A DNA stretch of 64,000 nucleotides. Origin: Tetracladium setigerum (Eukaryota; Ascomycota; Leotiomycetes; Helotiales). A program made the position numbers and the translations under genes. Of this stretch, positions 10,920-22,723 are shown piece by piece (position 1 is the stretch's first letter; every line of letters starts with the position of its first letter). The notes beneath the pieces are model-generated. The model was not told the DNA's origin. It did not search any database and was given only the letters and a program-made list of their open reading frames with translations. Where the stretch lies: NCBI GenBank assembly GCA_031472005.1, contig PZJY01000003.1, forward strand, positions 496,001 through 560,000, given 5' to 3'.

Positions 10920-13900
10920 ATGGAGTTCTCAAGCGCCCTCTTTGGTGAAGCTCCGAGCACAGCCGATCAGTCACCTCCTCTCAACCCCACTAGCATCATC
11001 AAGAACAACAACAACGAGAGTGCGCTGCCGCAACGCTTCACTTTTCTGGATGTGCTTGATATTCTGAGACAATATCAAGTACCATCTACTGATCTCAGAT
11101 ATGCCGTTGGAACTACAGAGGCAGAAGCCGAGGCACAAGCAACTTCCACTCTGGAACAACCAGTCGATCGTGCAAGCACGACCTTCAGTCACGTGCTAGG
11201 AGGAGGGTATAGTGCTGTCGTTTTGCAGCATACTACGAAGGGAGACATATTTGCCGTGACAACAGACAGCAATGTCATGGCCCAGCAGACTCCGGCGCTC
11301 GTCTCCAAGTCCGGGGCCCTGGTTGCGGTCAAGAAGATAAGTCCACGGCCATCAGGTCAGGGTGCCAGCGACAGCGTCAGACAGTCAGAAGCCTTTCGTA
11401 CTCTATGCCAGGAGATCAAAGTATGTCGACATCCGGTTCTCCGGCATCATGAAAATATCTGCAAACTTCTCTATGTCACTTGGCAGCGACTGGACACCTT
11501 CCCTTGGATCGCCTTAGAACTTGCCGCTTTTGGCACACTGGAAGATGTTCTCACTTCTTCTGGCGAAGGCCCTACCTACAAGCAGAAGTGGAATCTCACC
11601 ATTGATATTGCGCTTGGTGCTGCAGCCCTACATTACGTAGGCATCATCCATGGCGATTTGAAACCAGCAAATATACTTGTCCATCGTCATCCGGATCGCC
11701 AGATTGTGGGCCAGTTGGCCGACTTTGGGGGCAGCGTGGCAGATGGAGAAGGTAGTCCCAGTATAGGAACGCCTTTATGGTGCGCACCTGAGGTCGCACT
11801 AGCTGCAAGAACTATTGATTGGGAGCTTGCAGACGTGTGGTCATATGGACTCATCGTGGCTAGCATATGGAGCCATGTCCCTCATCACGAGAAGCTTCCG
11901 AGCTCGTGCTTCTTAGATAAAATTGTCTCCAGAGATCTTAAAGGTAGTTCAAGAGATTCTCGCATCTTCCTAACCAAAACAGAACTAGATAGCTCACCTG
12001 ATAGCCTCATATCAAGCTGCTCGGTGTTGCCATCATGTGTGATACCGCTCCTGCGCGCCACCCTTTCTTATGACTCTACACACAGACATCACCTCGACGC
12101 GCTTTTAAACGAATTTTTCTTCCCGGGGTCCTTGGATTTAAAGCGAGAGTGAGTTTGGTTCATTTGCATTCCTGTATTTGCTAACACTTGTAGGTTATCG
12201 AACAATTATTCTCAAGAACCTATGCCTGACTGGCTTCCATTCAAGGTAAGGCTTCGCTATCTAGAACTCCGTTCAGCCCTTAATCTTCCAGGTTTGGTCC
12301 TACGGGTATCGTACTCGCGAATTCGCATATCAACAGATAGTGTACGAGCATTTAGTTGAGTCAGCGAAACCTCTTCGAGAAGCAATCGAATCCCGATCAA
12401 GAGTTCCAACAAGGCCCAACGAGAGCCATGATGAAAGAGTATCATCGTTCGAGGAAACCTACAGCTCATCTAAGCCAGATTCGATATCTTCCTTGGTTTC
12501 AGCAATCGGAGAAATTTGCAATGCAGTGACCCCATATGAAACCTGCTTTGGAAGACAGGCCGTCATAGCTTACCAAGTGGCCGTTAGTCACTGCCTGCAA
12601 CTAGGAGTCCAGCTGGACGAAACAGAGCTCGTATCTTGGGCATATGTGGCAGCAAAGGGGGGCCACCCTCAGGCGCCATGGGTTGCTCCATTACTTGAAG
12701 CATCTTGCGAATATACGTACGAAGATCACAACTACCGCATAATCTGTTTAGCAATAGGCGCGTGCATAGGTTCGTTGCCATCACTTATCGCTCTCAAAAA
12801 CGCAGATCGTGCGATGTACGAGTTAACACGTGCGGCAATACAATCACGCTACCGTCCAAATTTCCAACCTGATCGGTACGAGGTCTTCGACCTCGTTGAA
12901 GACTTCCTAAATGCACCGCATCTAGATTTGTCAGAATGCAATCTTATTGAGGCTCTCAAATCTCAAAATGTGGACCATGCGCGAGCTGTCCTTGAGAATA
13001 ATTCCCTGGACGCAAGTAATATGTACGATGAGCATGCCAGGGGTGTATTGCATGCACTGGCCTACTTGGAGGATGAAGACACGAAAGGCCTGGCGCTTCT
13101 CGCATTTGTTCAAGGCGCGAATCTTTGCCATTCCGCAGCTCTATCTGAGCCATTAGAGGTCATTCTGTATAGGAGAAAGATCGAGGGCACTCCAATATAC
13201 TGTGCAGCTATGAAGGGCATGGCGCATCTATTTGGGGAGCTTCTTCAACTTCACGTGGAGACTGGCACTATCATCGTTGAAGCCCTACCCATGGTAATGC
13301 GTATAGCACTTTTGCATCACCATGAAATATTGGATATCATGCTATCTGAATGGGAGCAGACGCCTGAAGTCTTTGCAGACAGAGAACTGTTTGGATCAGA
13401 ACAGCATTTTTTCCAGGCACTTCTCGGTGCGGCGCTAACACCGGCAGACACCATACTTCTCTCACGTCGCCTTCTTCACGGTTCTAGAACTCGTACGGCG
13501 CAAGAAAACACACTGAACCTCATTATATCCAAGGGTGCGAATGTGAACGGTCCCTGTTTTGGATTCGAGGATTTCACCGATGACTCTGGGCATACAGCTA
13601 TTTCACTAGCAATTTCGTACAATGATGACGTGGCGCTCTCAATACTTCTAAAGCAACCAAGAGATACAGCTAATCAAGTGGAGGTTCTAGAGGATCTGAA
13701 TGGTATACTGCAAAGATGTGTGGTGGAGAATGCGTTGGAATGCTTCGAAGTGATATTAGAAGTCTTTCCAGAGCTCATAAACTTCTCGCCCACAGCTGCG
13801 GGATTATCACCTACCTTGACACCATTGAATATGGCTGCAAGAAATCCACGACGAGAGTTTGCGCTCGCGTTGCTTGAACGAGGAGCGGATACGTCTATAC

Positions 13901-15006
13901 GTCATGAAAACTTTTCGCCATTGGCCCGGGCAATTATGGACGGATATCTTGAGACTGCTGAAGTTATCTATAACTTCTGCTCGGAGGATGAGATCAACCA
14001 GACGTTTGGTTATGATGCCGTTACTGGCTTCACGTTAATGGGAAGGGTCATGTCCATCTGGGTCACACGACAAAAATCCCAAGAGTTGATTGATGCCATG
14101 AAATGGATACACGCTAAAGGCGGTGCTTTTTTCGAGTGCAACAACCGCGATCACACACCAGTATGGGCCATGATTCTGGTCCGGCGAGCGTCTTCTTCGC
14201 CCGAACAAACCCATTTGGATGACACGATGCTGGCCACGTTGTTTGATATGTTTCCGGTAAACCTTGACCTTCCTGATCCTGGCGGCCTGTTTGCACTTCA
14301 CCGAGCGACGGTGAATGGGTATCGCGGGGCCATAGAACTTTTGCTTGACAGAGGCGTTAACATCGATTGCGAAAGCCTTGGGCCCCAAATTCCTGTCGGC
14401 ATGACACCCTTCACGCTTGCAGCTCAACGAGTAGAGTCCAATCCACCTTTCGACGTCAACAGAGGCGGAAGAGTAGAAGTCAGAAGATGGCGTGAGCGAA
14501 TGAAAGACATTCTTCAGTATCTCCAAGGCCGAGGAGCTACAATTGGGCAACACCCACGTCAGGTCGACATGTTACTGTCTCTGCAGTACACTATTCAAAA
14601 TATATCATTCACCACGCCTTCCTCGAAAGATCAAGACGATGAACTCGACTGGGACCAGAATATTTGGCCTCAAAAACTCCCGTCTGACGAAACGAGCTCA
14701 ATGGAAGGCAAGAGAAATGGCGGAGAGCTCGTACCGCAAAACCTTAAGAAATCCATGCAAACACTGATGCCTCGCGGAGCAGATCGACATGTGATGACTG
14801 ATGAAGGGAAGGAAGACTTCGCGCGGTATGGTGAGTGGCTCGCTCAAATAGCCAAGGCTAGACGCGAGCAGCTTGGTAGCGGCGAGCTACTTGTTGCCCC
14901 TAGTGACAGTAGTGAAATGGATGGTATAGACTCGTTACCTCCTTCGTGGCAACGATGGCATGGTCTGAGGATTGAAGAGATTGGAAAGGCACAGAGGGGT
15001 AAGTAG
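10920..15006 (+). CDS. Protein kinase-ankyrin repeat protein (RIPK4/ANKK1-like architecture)
   Basis: Three exons (10920-12148, 12194-12245, 12292-15006) give 1331 residues. The introns are 45 and 46 nt, both GT-AG, and splicing keeps frame. The first has a CTAAC branch site; without splicing the frame stops at 12152. The kinase domain spans about residues 90-430. Its catalytic set is complete: glycine loop LGGGYSAVV (93-101), VAVK Lys138, helix-C Glu165, HGD catalytic loop (Asp246, Asn251), DFG at 268-270 and CAPE at 288-291. HGD in place of HRD marks a non-RD kinase. A helical middle region follows, with SEL1-like look (AYVAAKGGHPQAP). Then come ankyrin-type repeats, for example TPLNMAARNPRREFALALL and FALHRATVNGYRGAIELLL. 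The gene is intact. It is divergent from the HeLo-pseudokinase gene, which suggests that they work together; the substrate is unknown. Confidence 0.85.
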
Positions 15007-15794
15007 GATACAACTTAGACAGTGAGATTCCCTTGTTCAGCCAGAGCACCACAGCCGTTTTCAGTAATCTAAATATAGAATGGTGAGATAGTGGCTAGAT
15101 GGCATGAGAGACAGTGAGTGATCATAGCTAGTTACAACAGTAAAGTTCAGCAAGTTAGCAAGTTATTAACCCCCCCTCCCCTCCGCCCCCAAAAAGATCA
15201 GCAAGAATATCTCTATTTCCATGTCTCTAGTCCGAATCAGTATCCTGCAAATTTTAAAATTCCGAGGAAAAATAATATGAGCAGCAAAAAAGGTTATTGA
15301 TTTGAAGTAACTGGGTTGAGTAAAGGTAAAATAAGAAAAAGGACCTTTAAGCAAAGTTAGATACAGAAAGGTAAAGAATCGAAGGGTAAGAGATCTATAA
15401 CAGTAGAGTATCCAAGAAAAAGATTGACAAGAAGAAAATCCGTAAAAATCCGTTTTCAGTCCAAAAAAAAGAGCACAGAACTGAAATTGCGGAAACAGAA
15501 AGAAGCCAGAAAAGAGCCCAAAAAGGGAGAGACAAAACCCATTGCGCACCACACTCCCCCAACCAACCAACCATCCATCCACATAAAACCCAACACGAAT
15601 CTAAACGACGACCGTTAAAACGTTGGAACAAGGGAAATACCGCAACTCAAAAACCCCATGCACCTATCCCACCCATCCACCCACCCATCCACCCACCCAC
15701 CCAAGCACTCACATTTCTAAGCAAAAGGCCGTTAAATCCATCAACCCCAAAGACAAAACCAAAACCATAAGCAAAGAAAAAACACAGAATCCAA
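15007..15794. other. Gene-free convergent gap
   Basis: This lies between the 3' ends of the kinase-ankyrin gene (plus) and the zinc-cluster gene (minus). It is A-rich on the plus strand and has a (CCACCCAT)n-like run at about 15665-15705. No gene is visible. Confidence 0.6.
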
Positions 15795-17590
15795 CTACTC
15801 AAAACCCATCTCCTGCAAAGGCCACTCAATCCAAAACCTCCACTCGGGCGACAAATTCTCAAGCACAGTCTGCATCATCCGATCTGCCACCCCATCGACG
15901 AACCAACACGGCTCCAAGCGCTTCAAAATCACACACTCATACGCCAACAACACCAGCGCCTCTGCCCTCCTCTGACTCAAGAAGAGCAGATACTGTTCCG
16001 ATATCATAGTGAACCAAATGTACGGCACTGGCTGTGCAGGTTCATAAGGATTACTTGGATTCGTGAAAGAATCTCGCAGGAGAGATAGAGCCTCGCGATA
16101 GACTTCTAACTCCGCTACACGTGATGGGAGGGAGTTGGAGGGGATGGTGTAGAGAGTTGAGAGGATATTAAGAGCCATCTCATCCGGAGGACTAAGAACA
16201 CGGCCCTGGTAACGATCCATCCCAACCAAAGGCGCGAGAGGACCTTGCTTGAGGAGATCAGTCCTCGAGGCAGTGATGGCGTGCACGCCGCGCAAGAGAT
16301 GCAACCATTCTGGGAGGCCGTCACCGCCGATTTCGGGGTTGTTGGTGAGGAAGAGGCCGCTTTGGTTGGGGGATGCCATGGCGTAGACGACGATGAGGGC
16401 GGCGAAGGCGAAGACGGCTGGGCAGTTGCGTTCGGTGATGTGGACTGCTTCGGCGCGGAAGAGGGGGAGGGCGATGGTTTCGTGTTTGGCGGCTAGGATG
16501 GCGTATTCTTGGTGTCTGTCTGGGTTGAGGCGTGAGAGATGGAGGGCTGCTACTCCAAGGACTATGATGGGGTGTGTTAGTTTTGTGGTATTGTTGTTGT
16601 GTTGAAGTAGTTGGAGAGGGGAGGGGGGGTTGACGTTAGAGGGGGGATTAGAAGGGTTGATATTGAAAAAGAGTCAAGTCAAAATTTGATAACTTACTCC
16701 CGTGCATGAGGAAGGGATGTCCAAGGGCAATCTGAGGTACACTAGTTGTCCAGATGGCATTGTTGGCAGGATTTCGGGCAGCGATGGTAATAGCGGTTGA
16801 AGTGTTGAATTGTAGAAGTAGTTCGAGATCTCTCATGTGCAAGTTGTTACACAAGGCGTTGGGATCAACATAAGAGGATGGACCTCCTCCATCGCTTGTC
16901 AGGCTAGCGGGACTGGCGGTACGACCAGTAAGATTCAAAGACGAGATAGATGGGAGCAGGTTTGGCTCTGTGGAAAGAAAGCTGCATTCCACCGAATGGC
17001 GAGTGCAGTACGAGCAGGATGGCTTGGTTTCGTCGCACTAGATGGGTAGGCGTCAGTCGGAGACTTACTTTCATCGTCTAATTTCCCTTGGGTGACACAG
17101 CGGCTCTCTCCTGCTGATACGATACGGTGATGCTATTTTGAGACGATTTGACAACCGTCTCGAGAGATGTTTGGACTCTCGATAATCTCGCTTATACGGA
17201 GTATTGAAAGATGGTGGTGCATAACCAAAAGGAAATATGATATTGGGGGAGGGGGGCTGAGCGCCGTATATAAGATTGCTGCATACCTTTACTCTGCTGG
17301 CTCTGTATATAAGAAAGGTGGGATGTCAACACTCTTCTCGTTTATTTTTTTTTTGGTCTCCACCGTATATGCTCATGAAGCTTGATTCGGCAGCACAGCA
17401 CTTGTACATACATACATACATACATACTGCAGCATGGGGATTGAAGGGATAATTCTGCATGTCTGACATACCTGCATTGTTTACACCCAGTCCTACTCTT
17501 CCGATGCGGCTTTCGCTTTGCAACCGGCTTCTTTGCTTCGGTTTCTTCCTCTGGCTTTTGAGAATGCATTGATCGATTTGGATCGTCCAT
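15795..17590 (-). CDS. Zn2Cys6 transcription factor, Upc2-like family
   Basis: Four exons are deduced: 17472-17590, a 16-nt microexon 17287-17302, 16698-17037 and 15795-16561. They give 413 residues with frame kept throughout. The zinc cluster reads CKQC, then RASRVK, then C, six residues, C-SY-C, six residues, C. This is the canonical C-x2-C-x6-C-x6-C-x2-C-x6-C spacing. The basic stretch KRKPHRKSRTG precedes it. The C-terminal part (GVAALHLSRLNPDRHQEYA and on) resembles the Upc2/sterol-uptake-control type of fungal regulator. The role is DNA binding in the nucleus; the target is unknown. The second Cys and third Cys of the cluster are in different exons, so skipping the microexon destroys the cluster. 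Flanking introns are 169, 249 and 136 nt. Confidence 0.8.
17287..17302 (-). other. 16-nt coding microexon inside the zinc cluster
   Basis: On the minus strand a TACAG acceptor precedes the 16 bases and a GTATGC donor follows them. With the two bases left from exon 1 it encodes RASRVK, exactly the six residues needed between the second and third Cys. No other frame-keeping join of the flanking exons avoids a stop codon. Confidence 0.75.
17405..17427. repeat. (TACA)n microsatellite
   Basis: Tandem TACA units lie inside the first intron of the zinc-cluster gene. Confidence 0.85.
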
Positions 17591-18734
17591 GATTATTCGA
17601 GGTTGGAAGAAACTTTTTTGACTTCTCTGGTACGTGCTTCGGAAAAGGGGGAAGAAGTCCGGGTGAATTGGCAGAGTTACTGTAAGTCACCGAGACAGAG
17701 AGAGACACACTGGCCAATTCACTTGACCACAAATGAAGCTCTTGTGCTAGATATCATGTTCCACTTGGAGTACCGGCCTCCATAAGTATCACTCTGCTGG
17801 CCTGGTCACTGTTCGATATTCCTAGCTCGGGCAGCCCGGAGAGCGCTGTTGCCCGAAACAGGCCTGACCCGAGCACAAACCTTCATTATTTTTCAACGCG
17901 TTCATTCGAGGCTGAGAGTCCTAGGCACGCTTGGCGGATTACACATCAGTGGGGAGGACGAAAGTATGAATCGTGGCCTTCTGGAGCAAGGATATGGGAC
18001 AACGATGTCAACGATGGTTAACTCACAAGCAACAAGATTCTCGGGGTTCGTTACGCTGCTCGCATTCATCTTCGCATGATTTTGGGCGTTTAGAGCCAAG
18101 CAGATGCACGAGTTATACTTTTGCATCTGCGCTTGGCTACCAAGAACCCATGAAGGCGGCTTTGTGACCAACAGCGTGCCCCGTCTGCTTCACAAGCCTT
18201 TCCTTGGCCAACCGGCTTTTGCAACATTGGCGGCATTTTCTTGGGACATCCTTGGAGTCGGGACAACCTTGGGACTCTGGGAGCGGATGGGGGGATGCGT
18301 GGGAGGGAAGGTCTTGGGACCTTGGCTATGGAACGGAAAAGGCAGAAGACCCCTGGACCACGTCAAAGATGCTTTGGTGATGGTGATACACAGATACAGG
18401 GACTTAAACTCCGGATCGGGCAGAACGGCTAGATGGATGCAGGAACGAATATGCTCATCTACATCATACATTGGCTCAATAAACGTACTTTGGCATTGTC
18501 TGTGTGTGCGCTTGGCTCTCGAAGCTTCCAACGACAGACCAGACAGCAGACGGGACTATTGACTATTGACAATCAATCAACCTTATCTGCACTAACTGTA
18601 ACCGACTACTAACTTTACCAACCAACTCCCTCTTCCCTCCTCTACACGATACATACCTACGGAGTACATACTTTACATACTTTTACACTTTACATACTCT
18701 CGGTACTTGCTTCCTGAGGCCCAAGTTGCTGCTT

Positions 18735-18782
18735 TGCCAATGCCAATGCCAATGCGAATGCCAATGCCAATGCCAATGCCAA
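18735..18782. repeat. TGCCAA hexanucleotide tandem repeat, 8 units
   Basis: There are eight head-to-tail units in 48 bp; only the fourth differs (TGCGAA). Because the unit is six bases long, it is also open in coding frames, but no gene is present. Confidence 0.9.
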
Positions 18783-19764
18783 CCCTTTTCTTTCTTGCCA
18801 AGGCATAAAACTTGAAAAAAAGTACGTTTGTTTAGGGAGGTCGCTAGCCAGCCGAGAAAGAAGGTAGACTGCTAGCGGTACGGATAGATGAGTAAGTGAT
18901 GATGTGACAAGGCAATAAAGGTAGATAGATAGATCATCCTCTCTTCCCGGTACTCTACAAACCTTGCCAACCTTGACAACCTTGACAACCCCCTCTCCCT
19001 CCCATTCTCCTCGTGCCCACCGGAGTTAAAGTAAATGTCACAAGATGCTGCTTCAAAAGGCTATCCATTTCTTGGGACCATTTCTTGGATCCATGGCTTG
19101 GCCACCCCTCCACGGTACCACAAATGCACAAATGAGAAAAAGCCTCGCAGTTTACTTTTTGTCCGGACCATGTTGACTTTCCTTCTCTAGAACCAAGACT
19201 TTTTCCAAAGCCAAGACTTTTCCTTGAATATTGGGCACTCTACGGAGTATCGACCTTCGGGCTCGGCATTATTCATTTGTTGTATGACGACGCTTTCATG
19301 GCTATGCTTTCCTAATCCCTTCCTTCTCATTCCTCCTCTTTCCTGTAGAAGGTCAGCAATTCGTTATCTCCATCTCCCCCCAACTTCATCTGTTGGTTGC
19401 AACTTGTCAAAGTGCAGCGTTTGCTGCGGCACATTGCAACCTCGCCGCGTGGAGATGGTCCGACTTTTGGTATTTTGGGAGTTGATTGGCATCGTGGAGA
19501 AGCTGAAAAGTCGATGCAAACAACACGAAACCTCGTGTTAAAATTTGTACATTACATTTGAATCTTCGATATATATATATATATTATTTTGCGCATCACT
19601 CATTTTGCGCGTGTTCTTTTTCTCAATATCTTCTTCATCTCAGTCGTTTCTGTCGTTTCTGTGGTTTCTATGCCAGTGTAGACCTCGTATTCGTGGATCT
19701 TACAAGTACCCCTTTATTTACCTATCTAACCTATTTTTGGAAGCGACAAAATCCCACGGCAAGC

Positions 19765-19785
19765 GATACTGTACTGTACAGTATC
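19765..19785. repeat. 10-bp-arm inverted repeat in the 5' leader of the RTA1 gene
   Basis: GATACTGTAC and GTACAGTATC are perfect complements around a single T. The element ends 23 bases before the ATG at 19809. It could form a hairpin (the centre would have to open) or act as a dyad site for a DNA-binding dimer. Confidence 0.7.
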
Positions 19786-19808
19786 CCATCGCATTTTCAA
19801 ACCTCAGA

Positions 19809-21016
19809 ATGTCGAGTTCCGGGGGAGAACGTATGTGGCGATCCTGCCATTTTCCTTCAAGGGAGATTCAATTGCGAGATTGTTAATAATCAACCATAGG
19901 TAACTTCTGGGATTATGCACCCTCGAAGCCAGCAGCCTACATTTTTGCCGTTCTCTACACAATTCCCGCTGTCTATACTCTGTATCAGTACATTTCGCTG
20001 CGATGTTGGTTCTGGATATTCATGGTCATAGCAGCCATCATGGAAGCCGTTGGCTACATTGCTAGAGTGGTCTCCGTCCACAACCCAAGCGTTCTCGGTG
20101 CGTTTCTCAGAGCAAAGCAAAACCATCTATCCATCCATCCATCTAGCGAGTGAGTGGTGAGCGGCCTTCGCAGCTAACGATTATGTGTGATGTGTGATAG
20201 CTGCATACCTCATCCAATTCATGTGCATCTTCCTCGCCCCAGCCATCATCGCAGCATCCTGCTATATGGCCATCGGCCGTGTGGTGCTGCACGTCACGCC
20301 GCCCAAATACCGCACGATCAAGATGCTCTGGGTGACGCCGCGATGGATGACTCCTATTTTCGTAGGATGCGATGTCATTGCCTTCCTTATCCAGGTTCTA
20401 GGAGCTTCTCGCGTTACCGACAACAACCCTAGTGTTGTGAAGACGGCATTCATGACGATGAAGATTGGCCTCGGCGTGCAACTCGCTTGCTTTGGCCTGT
20501 TCATCGTTATTGCGGTGCGCTTTCATTTTGTGTCGCTCAAGTTTCGGGCGCAATGGCCGGATCAGGAGTGGCCTAAGTTCCTGTGGGCTATTAATTTGGC
20601 TGCTTTGTTGATCTTTGTGAGTTCGTTCCTGGTCTGGTAGTTAACGCATGTACTGTACAGTAAGGGTGCAAGCAAGGGATGGAATATGGATGGATGATGG
20701 ATGTAATACAGTACGCTAACCAGAGATCTCACAAAACCCACAGATCCGATCCATCTATCGCATGATTGAGTTCACCCAAGGACATGGCGGATATCTCTTG
20801 ACGCACGAATGGACCTTCTACCTCTTCGAATCGGTGGTCATGCTGCCCACGATCGTCGTCTTCAACATCTACCACCCGGCACACTTTGTTTCCAACATTG
20901 GCTTTCGACAGCGGAGGGGAGCTGAGACTATTGCTTCAGATAGCGAGAGTGCGGCTCATATTGATCTGGATAATAATGAACGAGGAACGATTCCATCGCG
21001 AAGCAATCGCCACTAA
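19809..21016 (+). CDS. RTA1-like multi-spanning membrane protein
   Basis: Four exons (19809-19830, 19900-20097, 20201-20616, 20744-21016) give 302 residues with consistent phases. The N-terminus has WDYAPSKPAAYIFAVLYTIP, the usual start of RTA1-family proteins, followed by about seven hydrophobic segments. Typical family blocks are seen: YLIQFMCIFLAPAIIAAS, FVGCDVIAFLIQVLGA and a late YLFESVVMLP. The C-terminus is hydrophilic and Ser/Asp-rich. The family includes yeast Rta1 and the Rsb1 lipid translocator, linked to 7-aminocholesterol resistance and sphingoid base export; substrate cannot be assigned here. The first exon is only 22 nt. A 10-bp-arm inverted repeat lies just before the start codon, and a perfect 12-bp palindrome, TACTGTACAGTA, lies in intron 3 (20651-20662). 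Confidence 0.9.
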
Positions 21017-22723
21017 GAATAGATGGTGGAACGTGGATGCGAACAAAAACATTTCGTTCAGCCCTTCGTACTCGTGCTCTCGTGCTGAACGAGGAACGAA
21101 GAAACGGATTCGTAACCCCGCCATGAGCCTCAACCACAAGGGATGGAAGGGGATATGCTTGTATGATTACGCAGATAGAGATCTATCATTCTTTTTCTAT
21201 TTTTGTGTTGTGTGATTTTCTATTTTCTATTTATCGTGTCTCTTTCAATTGGTACCTAATGCTGGCTTTTGGGAAAGACGACGACGACTGCTGTCGTGGA
21301 GAGGAAACGTGGAGGAGGACTTGGCGTGGAAAGTCCAGGTGGTTCTGAAAATAAGGTTATAGCGCATTTATCAACACGTCTGTCTTCCCTTCATACCATC
21401 GAATTATCAAACCATCGAACTATCTATCAAACCATCACTATCAAACCATCATCCATCATTGCTTCCTTTCCCTCCCTGAGCATCATCATCATCATCATCA
21501 TCGCGCTCCGCTCCTGCTCCTGCTCCTGCTCCTCCTCCTGCTCCTCCACCTCTTCTTCTTCTTCTTCATTTTTCTTCATAAACTTTCAATACAACAAAAG
21601 CAGCCAGTCGCAACTAACTACCATTTACCACCTCCAAACTCAATTGTCTCTCAGATCTCCTCCCTCTCTCTCGGCGACGTTGTCAAAGTCGGAGGTTTAA
21701 GCTTCGCTTCGCACAGCTGTTCTGTACGACTTCAAATCGCCGTTCATGGTGTGTGTGGTCGCCGAGTACTGCACGGGCGGCTGGTCCCAGAACATGAACA
21801 TGTGTGTGCGGGATGGAGAGAGAGGATGCTCGAGCGTGCATCTGCAGCATCAACTCCCTCTCCTGCTACGACATCGTAGGCCAGAGCACAAAGTTGTGTG
21901 ATTAATATTCAGTAGTCTCCAACAGAAAAGCAAGCCATCGCCATGCTCGATATGGATAATTGCCTCTACCCAACTATTCCATTAGTTCATCGGGAGAGGA
22001 TCTGGACGGCATCGCCCAAGACATGTGTCTGTCACTCTCGAGTAGTCAAGTCTGTGTTGACTGCTGCAGGTCGGCCATCACAGCAAGACCTCAACCTCGA
22101 CCTCGACCTCGACCACGCCATTGAAACACGAGCAGATGGCCAACTCTCTCTCCCTCCTCCGTTTCACTTATCGCCGTTGATTATTTGCCTCCCATTCTCT
22201 GGATTTCTATTTCTAATTCTCGTCCTGCTTTCCGATGGCAATACTTCTGCGCTTACGCGACCTTCTGCACAACTTGATCCTACTGATCCTTTGCATACAT
22301 GTGCAGGGAGTGGTTGGGGGCCGTCGTCCTGATAGGATCGCTTTACGCCTTTCGCCAGGGTCGGTCACCACACTTTCACAGGGCTAGCCAATAGCCAGTG
22401 GTCCCTTCATCTGGCCAGTATCCACTGCGAGGCGTTTTCCTGTCTGGAGCGAGGCCGCCTCCTCGCTCTCTTTACCCGCACTCGTCGGAGCGGGGTGGGT
22501 GGCATACAGCAGCGCAGCAGGATAGAACTGACTTGGTGGGTGGTGGGTGGGTGCTGCTGCTGGTGCTGGTGCTCGTATCTTTATAAGCTTCACTGCTCCC
22601 ACAACCTTCAACGGAGCCCTTCCGCAACAACGCTGATTCTTGGTCTCCTTATCGACAGCGCGCGACAACCATTTCCTGAACTTTCGACCTCTGCTGGAGT
22701 ACTGGCATGCGAGCGCCGGCGTC
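21017..22723. other. Gene-free stretch with simple repeats
   Basis: CAT, CTCCTG and TCT trinucleotide-type repeats lie at about 21480-21570. No supported gene. It probably contains the RTA1-gene terminator and the promoter and leader of the next gene, since it is pyrimidine-rich toward 22.6 kb. Confidence 0.55.

Larger units (their letters stand above)
17591..19808. other. Gene-free divergent promoter region
   Basis: No supported gene. Frames at 17849-18562 are open but show no domain, and they overlap on both strands. The region holds exact TACGGAGTA copies at 18658-18666 and 19241-19249, a TGCCAA tandem repeat, and pyrimidine-rich sequence before the RTA1-family gene. It presumably carries promoters for both flanking genes. 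Confidence 0.55.

Noticed and set aside
8897..15006. HET-s-type amyloid or RHIM-like motif in the HeLo/kinase pair
   Set aside because: I looked in the linker and termini and found no repeated or motif-like segment that would support amyloid signalling.
17038..17090. A 31-nt intron with a 9-nt exon to complete the zinc cluster
   Set aside because: It leaves an in-frame stop codon or the wrong spacing. The microexon at 17287-17302 gives exact spacing and canonical splice sites.
17849..18562. Overlapping plus-strand frames of 60-152 codons
   Set aside because: No recognisable content, overlapping each other and minus-strand frames; more likely promoter DNA.
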